Of a stretch of 64,000 nucleotides of DNA, positions 17,305 through 25,957 are shown one piece after another (position 1 is the first letter of the stretch; each line of letters opens with the position of its first letter). Source of the stretch: Croceitalea marina (GTDB taxonomy: Bacteria; Bacteroidota; Bacteroidia; Flavobacteriales; Flavobacteriaceae); the NCBI RefSeq assembly GCF_042684265.1, contig NZ_JBHULB010000017.1, forward strand, positions 124,001 to 188,000, written 5' to 3'. Below the pieces are notes generated by a model. It was not told the origin of the DNA and searched no databases. It was given only the letters and a program-made list of their open reading frames with translations. Both the position numbers and the translations under genes were made by a program.

Positions 17305-20300
17305 ATGAAGTATTATTTACTGAGCGTATTGCTGCTTTTTGTGGTGGCATTAAGTGCTCAACAAACCATATCAGGTCGCGTTAGCGATATCAACAATTTG
17401 GGGATACCTTATGCAAATATTTTAGCCGTAGGAACACAAACTGGAAGCACAACAGATGAAAATGGAAACTATGAAATTACAGTTACAGAAGGTGTTTCTC
17501 TTCTAGAATTCTCTGTTCTCGGATACAAAACGCAAACTGTTTCCATTCAAAATCAAAACATAATCAATGTGCAATTAGAGGAATCTTCCGAACAACTAAA
17601 TGAAGTGGTGCTAACGGCGTTAGGACTTAAACGAGAGACTAAAGAACTGGGTTATGTTGTACAAAGTTTAGATGCTAAAGGCGTTACTGAAGTAAAATCA
17701 GTTAACTTTTTGGATAATCTTGCAGGAAAACTGGCTGGGGTTACCATTAACCAAGGTGCAACTGGTGTTGGTTCTTCCTCAAAAATTACCATTCGTGGTG
17801 AAGCTTCATTCTCTAATAACAATCCTTTATTTATAGTTGACGGAGTTCCCATCAATAATAACTCGGTCTTCAACTTTACCAACGAAGCTGCAGCCGGTTT
17901 TCAAGAAGTTGATTTTGGTAATGGTGCTATGGAGGTAAATCCTGATGATATTGCAGAAGTTTCAGTCTTAAAAGGGCCAAGTGCAGCGGCCTTGTACGGT
18001 ACACGTGCTGCAAACGGCGTTATTGTTATCGAGACCAAAGATGGCTCAAAAAGCAAAGGTCTTGGCATAAGTTATAATACCAGTTTCTTTGTTGATGAAG
18101 CTTTTAGACTACCCGATTTCCAGAACGAATATGGTCAAGGACAAGCAGGAGTTTTTGAATTTGTAGACGGATTAGGTGGTGGAACTAGTGATAATATCAC
18201 CTATAGTTGGGGCCCTCGTTTAGATGTCGGTAATTTAATTCCGCAATTTGATAGCCCGGTAACCTTACCTGATGGAACTATAGTTCGCGGAGGGGATACT
18301 TCGGTATATAATGGACTTCCTATCACCCCAACAGAATTTCGTTCCAATCCTGATAACCTTAAAAATTTCTATGAAACAGGAACTACCTTCATTAATAACC
18401 TAGCTATTTCTTCGGGCTTTGATAAAGGCGATTTCAGGCTTTCATTTACAGATTTACGCAGTGAAAGTATTATCCCCGGAGTGAATTTAGATAGACAGAC
18501 AATATCGTCTCGTTTAAACTTCCGTCCAACGGATAAATTACGTATTAGGTCGAGCATTAGCTACGTAAATTCTCAAAGTGATAACAGACCATCTAATGGA
18601 TACGGCTCTGAAAACGTAAACTATTCTCTTGTCGCATGGGGTCCACGGTCGCTTAATATCGATAACCTACGCAACTATTGGCAACCAGGTTTAGAAGGTT
18701 TACAACAATATTCTTTTAACTATACCTTCTTTGATAATCCGTTTTTTATCCTGCAAGAGAACCGAAACTCTTTTAATAGAGATCGTGTTTTCGGTACTAT
18801 TTCGGCATCTTATGATATCACCGATAAGCTATCTGCAACTGTGCGTACCGGAATGGATTATTCTAGCGAATTACGCCAGTTTCGAAGAGCATTTAGCACC
18901 AACCGATTTAGAAATGGGGGCTATGCTGAACATGACGTGTTTTATAGGGAAATAAACACCGATTTTATTTTAAATTACAACAACTCCTTTGGTGATTTTA
19001 AGGTTGATGTCTCCCTCGGTGGAAATCGTTTGGACCAAAAAGCATTTACCTCACAGTCGCAAACAACGAGTTTGGCGCAACCAGGGATATTCCGCTTGAG
19101 CAATGCTGCTTCACCAATTGAAGTTTTTGAGTTTGAATCCAATAAACGCATCAACAGTTTCTATGGTTTGGCCAAATTTGGTTACAAAGACTATCTGTAT
19201 TTGGATATTACGGGTCGAAACGATTGGTCCAGTGCCTTAGCAACACCTTTTTCTGTAGATAATGTATCGTTTTTCTATCCATCGGTATCCACAAGTTTCA
19301 TCTTATCCAATGTAACAGAATTGCCTCAAGCCATTTCATTTGCAAAGTTTCGTGCGAGCTACGCACAGGTTGGCAATGATACCAATCCATACCAGACCAC
19401 AGGGGCATTTATAGCACAAACCCCATTTAATGGGCAGCCTACATTTAGCGATCAGAACCTTATTGCGAATCCTAATTTAAGACCCGAACAAACTGCGGCT
19501 ATTGAAATTGGTGCTGACATCCGTTTCTTTGGGGATAAGCTGAATTTGGACATTTCCTACTACAACGCAGTAACCAAAGACCAGATTATATCCTTACCTA
19601 TTGGTATTTCCTCAGGATTCACACAACAAGTGGTCAATGGTGGTAAAGTGCGTTCCAAAGGTTTAGAAGTAATATTAGGAGCAACGCCTATAGCAAATCA
19701 AAACTTCAAATGGAACAGTACCGTAAACTTTAGTACAAACCGCTCTACGGTAGAAGACTTACCACAAGATGATGGCCGTTTAACACTGGCTTTCTCTAGA
19801 ATCTACGATAGTCAAAACCAAACCGTTTTTGTACAGGTAGAAGAAGGTGGTCGTATTGGCGATTTGTACGGAACAGGATATTTGAAAAACGAAAATGGTG
19901 ATTTTATTCTAACGGATGAAGGACGCTATATTCCAGATAACACTTTGCAGAAACTGGGAAATTCGAATCCTGATTTTATGGTAGGTTTCAATAACCAATT
20001 TAATTACAAGAATTGGGATTTAGGCTTTCTTTTAGACTGGCGCCAAGGCGGAATTATAGTTTCCCGTACGCGTGCCTTAGGAAATGTTGGTGGTCAATTG
20101 GCTGAAACCGCTTTTAGACCTGAAGAAGGTATTGTACCGCAAGGTGTTGTAAACACAGGTACTGCTGAAAATCCGGTTTACGTTCAAAATACTACAGCAG
20201 TAACTGCCGAAAGTTTCTACCGCCAGTTTTATGATAGAAACCATGAGGAGAATAATACTTACGATGCCTCTTTCTTGAAACTACGGCAGTTTTCCGTGGG

Positions 20301-20508
20301 TTACACCTTTGAAAATCTTAAGTTTTTACAGCAAGATGCAAGTCTACGACTATCGCTCATCGGTAGAAACTTATTTGCTATTACTGAAAATCCACATTTT
20401 GACCCAGAACAATTAGCCGTTCAAGGACAAGGGTTTGTGAGTGGTGTAGAAGACATGTCGTATGCCACCACAAGAAGTATTGGATTTAAAGCTGGGTTTA
20501 ATTTTTAA
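17305..20508 (+). CDS. SusC/RagA-family TonB-dependent outer-membrane transporter
   Basis: This 1067-residue protein has a signal peptide (residues 1-18, ending ALSAQ). A carboxypeptidase-D regulatory-like domain follows (about 20-95, TISGRVSDINNLGIPYANI), then a TonB plug (LNEVVLTALGLKRETKEL, then ITIRGEASFSNNNPLFIVDG and LKGPSAAALYGTRAANGVI). A long beta-barrel ends in the aromatic strand GFKAGFNF. It imports a substrate across the outer membrane using TonB energy, capped by the SusD-like lipoprotein encoded 7 bases downstream. It is the first of five same-strand genes ending in arsS. No sigma/anti-sigma pair or hybrid two-component regulator is adjacent. Confidence 0.95.
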   Translation: MKYYLLSVLLLFVVALSAQQTISGRVSDINNLGIPYANILAVGTQTGSTTDENGNYEITVTEGVSLLEFSVLGYKTQTVSIQNQNIINVQLEESSEQLNEVVLTALGLKRETKELGYVVQSLDAKGVTEVKSVNFLDNLAGKLAGVTINQGATGVGSSSKITIRGEASFSNNNPLFIVDGVPINNNSVFNFTNEAAAGFQEVDFGNGAMEVNPDDIAEVSVLKGPSAAALYGTRAANGVIVIETKDGSKSKGLGISYNTSFFVDEAFRLPDFQNEYGQGQAGVFEFVDGLGGGTSDNITYSWGPRLDVGNLIPQFDSPVTLPDGTIVRGGDTSVYNGLPITPTEFRSNPDNLKNFYETGTTFINNLAISSGFDKGDFRLSFTDLRSESIIPGVNLDRQTISSRLNFRPTDKLRIRSSISYVNSQSDNRPSNGYGSENVNYSLVAWGPRSLNIDNLRNYWQPGLEGLQQYSFNYTFFDNPFFILQENRNSFNRDRVFGTISASYDITDKLSATVRTGMDYSSELRQFRRAFSTNRFRNGGYAEHDVFYREINTDFILNYNNSFGDFKVDVSLGGNRLDQKAFTSQSQTTSLAQPGIFRLSNAASPIEVFEFESNKRINSFYGLAKFGYKDYLYLDITGRNDWSSALATPFSVDNVSFFYPSVSTSFILSNVTELPQAISFAKFRASYAQVGNDTNPYQTTGAFIAQTPFNGQPTFSDQNLIANPNLRPEQTAAIEIGADIRFFGDKLNLDISYYNAVTKDQIISLPIGISSGFTQQVVNGGKVRSKGLEVILGATPIANQNFKWNSTVNFSTNRSTVEDLPQDDGRLTLAFSRIYDSQNQTVFVQVEEGGRIGDLYGTGYLKNENGDFILTDEGRYIPDNTLQKLGNSNPDFMVGFNNQFNYKNWDLGFLLDWRQGGIIVSRTRALGNVGGQLAETAFRPEEGIVPQGVVNTGTAENPVYVQNTTAVTAESFYRQFYDRNHEENNTYDASFLKLRQFSVGYTFENLKFLQQDASLRLSLIGRNLFAITENPHFDPEQLAVQGQGFVSGVEDMSYATTRSIGFKAGFNF

Positions 20509-20515
20509 TTAGAAG

Positions 20516-22102
20516 ATGATGAAATTTATATATACACTAATAATAGAATGGCTGTCTCCTCAAGCAGAGTCGAGAGGTAAAGCTATCCTTGTCCCTGTCA
20601 GTTCGAGCCTGCCTAGTCACCAGACAGGCGGAGTCGAGAACAAAAGGAATGCCTCAAATTTAACTTTAAACTTGACACTTATACTTGCGCTTGTATTTGT
20701 TACATCCTGCACAAAAGACTTTGAAGAAATCAATACGAACCCTAATCAGCCTGTTGCTGTACAACCAAGTTTGTTGCTAAGACAAGTGATTTATGATTAT
20801 GGAGAACAAATGTCCTACGAAGGTTTTACCGCAGGTGATTTGCTAGGGCAATACAGAACAGCACTAGATTTTAATTTGTTTGACCGGCATGATTTAAAAT
20901 CGCCGCAATTGGGTGGTAATCCTTGGCCTATTTTATATACAAATCTTAGGGATAATGAAGAGATTTTACACTTGTCATTAGAAAACCCAACTTTTGAAGT
21001 ATATGAAGGTCCAGCCCGAATTTTAAAAGCCTATATGGCAGGCGCTTTAACCGATATGTTTGGCGATGTGCCTTACTCGGAAGGTTTTCAAGGTAAAACT
21101 GAAACTGTAACCCCTGTTTATGATAATCAAGAGCTTATCTATAATGGCGAAGAAGGAATCTTTGATAATCTCGAAAAAGGGATTAACGCTATAGAAAATT
21201 ATGCAGGTACTATTCCTTTAGAGGGTGATATTCTTTTTGAGGGTGATTTACAGGCCTGGGTACGTTTTGCAAAATCACTCCAAATTAAATTTTTAATGCG
21301 TACCTCTAACGTTCAAGATAATGCAGCAGCCTTGCAAACACTTTTTGATGAGGGCGTTTTTATTGCTGAAAATTCACAAAATGCAACTTTTGATTTTAAT
21401 GATGGAGAACCCAACAACTTCCGCTTAGCGCGATTACGAATCGGAGATTTCAACAATTTTGTGCTTTCAGAAACGATGGATGAAATTTTGACCGATTTAA
21501 ATGATCCAAGAATTTCAACATTGTTTCGCCCGATTTCTAATAGTGATACGGGGGAATTTAACGGTTTACTTAACGGCGTGGACGCTACACAGAATGCGGT
21601 TGTCTTAGCCGATTTCTCTTTAGCAGGAACTAGTTTTAGAGAGGCTACAAGCGCATTAGATGCCAACTTTATGACTAGCTGGGAAACTCATTTTCTAATA
21701 GCGGAGGCCGCAGAACGTGGTTTTATCACCGCCAATGCACAAGCCTTATACGAAACTGGGGTGACACAAGCTTTTGAATATTGGAATACTGCATTACCAA
21801 CAAATTATCTAAGTGCAGAAGGGGCTTTTACCAAGGGTGATGCTCTAGAAAATATTATAACCCAAAAATGGATAGCAAATATCATCAACGGATATGAAGG
21901 ATGGATAGAATACCGAAGAACAGGCTTTCCGCAGTTAAAGACAATTTCAGCTAGTTTAAATAATGATTTGCTCCCTGTTCGCATGCCTTATCCTGCTGAG
22001 GAGCAAGCATTGAATGCAGTAAATTATGAAGCGGCGGCGGCCAGAACGGATGGCAATAGTATTAATTCCCCAGTTTGGTGGGACTCGCAAAGCGAGAATT
22101 AA
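20516..22102 (+). CDS. SusD/RagB-family lipoprotein with a repeat inserted in its signal region
   Basis: The mature part is a normal SusD-like surface lipoprotein that would cap the SusC channel: it starts at Cys65 (FVTSCTKDFEEINTNPNQ), has TPR-like helices and ends VWWDSQSEN. The N-terminus is odd. The ATG gives MMKFIYTLII, then about 38 hydrophilic residues encoded by a repeat-like element (20551-20648), then the hydrophobic core LTLILALVFVTSC. An uninterrupted signal would read from MMKFIYTLI straight into LALVF. The element keeps the frame open but leaves a signal with an n-region of about 48 residues. A TTG at 20672 (Leu53) is a possible replacement start, which would leave almost no n-region. 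Whether the protein is still exported is open. Confidence 0.9.
   Translation: MMKFIYTLIIEWLSPQAESRGKAILVPVSSSLPSHQTGGVENKRNASNLTLNLTLILALVFVTSCTKDFEEINTNPNQPVAVQPSLLLRQVIYDYGEQMSYEGFTAGDLLGQYRTALDFNLFDRHDLKSPQLGGNPWPILYTNLRDNEEILHLSLENPTFEVYEGPARILKAYMAGALTDMFGDVPYSEGFQGKTETVTPVYDNQELIYNGEEGIFDNLEKGINAIENYAGTIPLEGDILFEGDLQAWVRFAKSLQIKFLMRTSNVQDNAAALQTLFDEGVFIAENSQNATFDFNDGEPNNFRLARLRIGDFNNFVLSETMDEILTDLNDPRISTLFRPISNSDTGEFNGLLNGVDATQNAVVLADFSLAGTSFREATSALDANFMTSWETHFLIAEAAERGFITANAQALYETGVTQAFEYWNTALPTNYLSAEGAFTKGDALENIITQKWIANIINGYEGWIEYRRTGFPQLKTISASLNNDLLPVRMPYPAEEQALNAVNYEAAAARTDGNSINSPVWWDSQSEN
20551..20648 (+). repeat. REP-like palindromic repeat inserted in the susD-like gene
   Basis: This stretch is unlike the coding DNA around it: it is richer in G+C and made of short repeats. 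GCAGAGTCGAGA (20564-20575) recurs as GCGGAGTCGAGA (20628-20639), and GCCTGCC (20607-20613) can pair with GACAGGC (20623-20629). The GTCAGTTCGAG...GAGTCGAGAAC arrangement resembles dispersed intergenic palindromic repeats common in flavobacterial genomes (recalled, not searched). Similar short words ACACTAATA (about 20534) and ACACTTATA (about 20676) flank the insert. Confidence 0.68.
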
Positions 22103-22156
22103 TTATTAAATACCTTGAGTGCTATTTCCTTAAATAGCCTCTAGAATTATAAAAAC

Positions 22157-23494
22157 ATGGAAGTAAGATTTTGGCAATGGGGTCTAGTGATAGCATCTAG
22201 TTTGGTGTTGTTCTTTCTTTCCCCTTTGGCAAATAATACCAATCAGTTTTTTAAAGCTATTCAAAAAAAGAAAGCGCCAAATACCTTTATGTTGATGGGT
22301 AGTTTGGTGATTTCGTGGATATTCGCCAAGAGTATTACCAATGCAGCAAACTTAGGATTAGATTATGGTATTGTAGGAGGTGTGGCTTACGCTGCCTACT
22401 ATCTATCGTTTGCAGTAGCTGGTATCGTAATCTATAAAATGAGGCTTCATGGAAAATATAATAGTATCCATCATTTTTTGACATCCAAGTTTGGAAAAGG
22501 AGCGGTTGCCGTATTCTCTATATTAATTGCCATTCGGCTCTTTAATGAAGTTTGGAGTAACACCATGGTCATTGGCACCTATTTTGGCGATATGGGTTCC
22601 AGTTCGTATTACTGGTCTATTATAGTTTTTACAGCATTAACACTAGCCTATGTTTTAAAAGGTGGTATGAGTAGTTCCATTTTTACAGATGTACTTCAAA
22701 TGGGCTTATTTGGTATTTTACTTATTGTAATTCTTGGTGCTATTTTTACATCAAAAGAAACATTTACACCTACCCAAGTTATTAGCTCTGGAGTTTGGTC
22801 TTTTGACATGGGATTAAATCTACTTTTTGCTGCGGTATTACAATCCTTTAGCTATCCATTTCATGACCCTGTGCTTACCGATAGAGGTTTCTTAAGTAGT
22901 CCTAGGGTCACACTAAAAAGTTTTCTATGGGCTAGTATTATTGGAGGTGTCTGTATTATACTATTCAGTATAATTGGTGTTTATGCGCAATCGCAAAACA
23001 TGACAGGGCAAGCAGCTGTGGAGGTTGGTAAAGCATTTGGTGTTGTTATTTTATTAGTTATTAATTTTATTATGATTACCTCAGCTGCATCTACTTTAGA
23101 CTCTACCTTTTCATCTTTTTCAAAATTATTATCGGTGGATTTAAACCTAGGAAATACATTAAAATTTGGACGTTGGTCTATGGTTGTTATTGCCGTTTTA
23201 GGTACTATTCCTGTTTTCTTAAATGCAGAAATACTATCTGCGACCACAATAAGCGGTACCATGATTATTGGATTAACTCCCATATTTCTATTTTGGAAAG
23301 ACAAAGCCTCAAAAATCAGTTTTCATTTAAGTGTTTTTTGTGGATTACTATTCGGATTTCTATTGATTTTCAATTGGTTTCCGCAATCATTAATATTTAC
23401 TACAGGCAAGTATGCTGATTTACTTTGGATTAATTTCTGGGGAATTTTAAGTTGCGTACTACTCTATTTTATACCCAAATGGATAAGGATATAA
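22157..23494 (+). CDS. Sodium/solute symporter (SSS family)
   Basis: This 445-residue inner-membrane protein has about 12-13 helices and the sodium:solute symporter pattern, including an FNEVWSN / IGTYFG helix and AYVLKGGMSSSIFTDVLQMG, which matches the conserved GG-rich helix-5 region of the SSS fold. It would bring a small solute from periplasm to cytoplasm using the sodium gradient. It follows the SusC/SusD pair and overlaps the next gene by 16 bases, so it is likely the inner-membrane step for whatever SusCD imports. Substrate specificity cannot be read from sequence. It is shorter than typical 500-600 residue sugar symporters. Confidence 0.88.
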   Translation: MEVRFWQWGLVIASSLVLFFLSPLANNTNQFFKAIQKKKAPNTFMLMGSLVISWIFAKSITNAANLGLDYGIVGGVAYAAYYLSFAVAGIVIYKMRLHGKYNSIHHFLTSKFGKGAVAVFSILIAIRLFNEVWSNTMVIGTYFGDMGSSSYYWSIIVFTALTLAYVLKGGMSSSIFTDVLQMGLFGILLIVILGAIFTSKETFTPTQVISSGVWSFDMGLNLLFAAVLQSFSYPFHDPVLTDRGFLSSPRVTLKSFLWASIIGGVCIILFSIIGVYAQSQNMTGQAAVEVGKAFGVVILLVINFIMITSAASTLDSTFSSFSKLLSVDLNLGNTLKFGRWSMVVIAVLGTIPVFLNAEILSATTISGTMIIGLTPIFLFWKDKASKISFHLSVFCGLLFGFLLIFNWFPQSLIFTTGKYADLLWINFWGILSCVLLYFIPKWIRI

Positions 23495-24681
23495 AACATA
23501 TCGGAACTAAAACTGGAAAGCTTTTGCTTTTTGGCGGTGTCTATAGCAACTTACAGGCTTTAGAGCAACTCATTGTTATTGCCAAAGATGAAGGGATTGC
23601 TCCTGAAAATTGTATTTGTACAGGAGATATCACTGGCTATTGCGCCCAACCTGAAGAAACTGTTCAGGCATTTAAAGCTTGGGGAGCTTTAAGTATTGCC
23701 GGTAATGTAGAATTACAACTGGCTAACGACAGTGAAGATTGTGGTTGCGATTTTAAAGCTGGTGGTCGTTGTGATAGTTTTTCTAAACTTTGGTTTCCGT
23801 ATACCAAAGGTCATTTATCACAAGAATCTTTGGATTGGATTACTACCATTCCCAAATACCTAAGTTTTGACTATGGAGGAAAAAAAGTAACTGTGGTACA
23901 TGGCAATTATGGTAATACGTCGGAATTTATATTTCAATCGAATGCCGACGCCAGTAAACAAAACTGTTTTAATGATACTGAAAGCGATGTGATTATTGCA
24001 GGGCATTGTGGACTGCCATTTCATCAATCCATAAAAGAAAAACTCTGGTTAAATCCGGGTGTTATTGGCATGCCAGCAAATGATGGTTCCACAAGAGTTT
24101 GGTATATGCTCTTAGAAATAGAAAGCAGTGAATTAAAATATACTCATCGGTCTTTTGAGTATGATTACAACATTACGCAACAATTAATGTATAAAAACCA
24201 CCTACCTGAAGAATATGCAGATACGCTTTCTTCCGGCATTTGGGATAATATGGAAATCCTCCCCGAAGTTGAAAAAATGGGGCAGGGCATTCCGATTTAC
24301 TTAGACAATACAAAACAAAATATAGCACCTAAAACACAGAAAAAGATGGCAGATACGTATTACAATCCGAAAGATTTACGAAAATTTGGAAAAATTACCG
24401 AATGGAGCGAAGAGCTTGGTACCAAATTTTTTGATTATTATGGTAAGGTTTTCGAAGAAGGCGCACTAAGTGCTAGAGAGAAATCTTTAATTGCGCTTGC
24501 GGTTTCACACGTAGTAAAATGTCCGTATTGCATAGATGCGTATACCAAAGATGGTTTACAAAAAGGCATTACCAAAGAAGAAATGATGGAAGCCGTGCAC
24601 GTTGGCGCTGCAATTGAGAGTGGAGCAACCTTGGTACACGGCGTGCAGATGATGAACAAATATGATAAATTGTCGATGTAA
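23479..24681 (+). CDS. Fusion of a calcineurin-like phosphoesterase domain and an AhpD/CMD peroxidase-like domain
   Basis: The 400-residue product joins two domains. Residues about 10-280 follow the calcineurin-like phosphoesterase plan: TGDITGY, GNVEL, VVHGNYG and AGHCGLPFH are visible. However the first motif, normally D-x-H-G-N, reads GGVYSN, so two metal ligands are missing. From about residue 290 (MADTYYNPKDLRKFG) an AhpD/carboxymuconolactone-decarboxylase-like domain follows, with the redox motif CPYC in VVKCPYCIDAYTKDG. That half matches the arsenosugar-biosynthesis-associated peroxidase-like family (TIGR04169 by memory), normally a stand-alone protein starting at this Met. I start the gene at ATG 23479, overlapping the symporter gene by 16 bases. 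arsS follows, which fits the family's known neighbourhood. Confidence 0.85.
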   Translation: MDKDIKHIGTKTGKLLLFGGVYSNLQALEQLIVIAKDEGIAPENCICTGDITGYCAQPEETVQAFKAWGALSIAGNVELQLANDSEDCGCDFKAGGRCDSFSKLWFPYTKGHLSQESLDWITTIPKYLSFDYGGKKVTVVHGNYGNTSEFIFQSNADASKQNCFNDTESDVIIAGHCGLPFHQSIKEKLWLNPGVIGMPANDGSTRVWYMLLEIESSELKYTHRSFEYDYNITQQLMYKNHLPEEYADTLSSGIWDNMEILPEVEKMGQGIPIYLDNTKQNIAPKTQKKMADTYYNPKDLRKFGKITEWSEELGTKFFDYYGKVFEEGALSAREKSLIALAVSHVVKCPYCIDAYTKDGLQKGITKEEMMEAVHVGAAIESGATLVHGVQMMNKYDKLSM

Positions 24682-24689
24682 GCTCCCTG

Positions 24690-24704
24690 TCCCCCAAAGG
24701 GGGA
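24690..24704. repeat. Short GC hairpin (TCCCCC-AAA-GGGGGA)
   Basis: A 6-bp perfect stem with a 3-base loop lies 9 bases after the stop of the fusion gene. There is no U-run on either strand, so it is not a standard terminator. It looks like a fragment of a dispersed intergenic repeat or an attenuating/processing hairpin before arsS. Confidence 0.5.
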
Positions 24705-24776
24705 AAATAATTGATTGCAAAATTGACACCAATAGAAGACTATAAAATATAGTTTGGTTAAGATTGATGTGTGAGA

Positions 24777-24818
24777 ACCATCAACCAATAACCATCAACC
24801 AATAACCATCAACGAATA
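24777..24818 (+). repeat. Three tandem 14-bp repeats in the arsS leader
   Basis: Three head-to-tail units of ACCATCAACCAATA lie at 24777, 24791 and 24805, the third with C-to-G at position 10. They end 12 bases before the arsS ATG. They may be a slipped-strand expansion or a site for an RNA- or DNA-binding protein. Confidence 0.85.
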
Positions 24819-24830
24819 ACTAAAAAATAT

Positions 24831-25886
24831 ATGGCTACAAAATCATTAAAAGCAAAAGGAAACGAGCTTGCGCAAAGCAACAGACAGCTTGATATTCTTA
24901 ACGGAGGCATCTTCGCAGACGGGGAACTACCTTATTTCAAGGATAAAATAGGTGAAATAGGGCATTTTCCACTGCGTCCTAAAAAGTTGGAAATCCTTCA
25001 AATCAATGTAGGGTATATGTGCAACCAAGTGTGTGAACACTGTCATGTAGATGCTGGTCCAGATAGAAAAGAAATCATGACCCGTGAAACCATGCAACAA
25101 TGTCTTGAAGTGATTAAAAATACGGGGGCGCATACGTTAGATTTAACTGGGGGGGCACCAGAAATGAACCCTGATTTCGAGTGGTTCGTAGAAGAAGCTG
25201 CAAAAGCGGGAATCAAAGACTTTATCGTTCGTTCTAACCTAACCATTATTCGGGCAAATAAAAAATACTACCACTTACCAGATTTCTTTAAAAAACACAA
25301 TGTGCATGTAATTTCCTCTATGCCACATTATACCCGTGGTAAAACGGATAAGCAACGTGGCGATGGAGTTTTTGATAAGTCGATAAAAGCCTTGCAAGAA
25401 CTTAATGCAAGGGGTTACGGAATGCCGGGTAGTGATTTACGATTAGATTTGGTCTACAATCCATCTGGGGCATATTTACCAGGAGACCAAATGGCCATGG
25501 AAAAAGACTTTAAAAAAGCCTTGGATGAAGATTTTGGTATTCAATTTCATAATCTCTTTGCCATTACCAACCTACCTATAGCGCGCTTCTTGGACTATCT
25601 AATAGCTTCTGAAAACTACGAAGATTATATGTATGCCTTAGTGGAAGCTTATAACCCTGCAGCTGTGGCAAATGTAATGTGTACCAATACGATTTCCATT
25701 AGTTGGGATGGTTGGCTCTACGATTGTGATTTTAACCAGATGCTAGACCTTAAAGTCGCCAGTAAAGTAAAACACATTAAGGATTATAACGAGGATTTAC
25801 TGAACGATAGAAATATTATTATTTCACAGCATTGCTATGGTTGTACTGCCGGTGCAGGAAGTAGTTGTCAAGGGACAGTGGCTTAG
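24831..25886 (+). CDS. arsS: Radical SAM protein ArsS (arsenosugar/selenosugar biosynthesis type)
   Basis: This 351-residue radical SAM enzyme binds its 4Fe-4S cluster through Cys64, Cys68 and Cys71 (CNQVCEHCHVDAG). The SAM-binding region LDLTGGAPEMN follows, and the C-terminal DUF3641-type domain ends with a cysteine-rich motif, HCYGCTAGAGSSCQG. This is the ArsS (TIGR04167) layout. ArsS is known to use SAM to attach the 5'-deoxyadenosyl group to methylated arsenic on the way to arsenosugars, and its family is also discussed for selenium. No arsM methyltransferase is in the window. It is the last gene of the SusC-SusD-symporter-fusion series, preceded by three tandem 14-bp repeats. Confidence 0.9.
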   Translation: MATKSLKAKGNELAQSNRQLDILNGGIFADGELPYFKDKIGEIGHFPLRPKKLEILQINVGYMCNQVCEHCHVDAGPDRKEIMTRETMQQCLEVIKNTGAHTLDLTGGAPEMNPDFEWFVEEAAKAGIKDFIVRSNLTIIRANKKYYHLPDFFKKHNVHVISSMPHYTRGKTDKQRGDGVFDKSIKALQELNARGYGMPGSDLRLDLVYNPSGAYLPGDQMAMEKDFKKALDEDFGIQFHNLFAITNLPIARFLDYLIASENYEDYMYALVEAYNPAAVANVMCTNTISISWDGWLYDCDFNQMLDLKVASKVKHIKDYNEDLLNDRNIIISQHCYGCTAGAGSSCQGTVA

Positions 25887-25957
25887 ATTAATAGCTTGAT
25901 TTCTTGGCAAACTAGTCGTAGAATTTCCTTTAATTATCAAAATTGGATAGAAATATA

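Noticed and set aside
21313..21666. 117-residue minus-strand frame inside the SusD gene
   Set aside because: Antisense shadow; the SusD reading is strongly supported by family similarity.
24777..24818. Tandem repeats considered as a CRISPR array
   Set aside because: The three units are directly adjacent with no spacers, are only 14 bp long and there are no cas genes.
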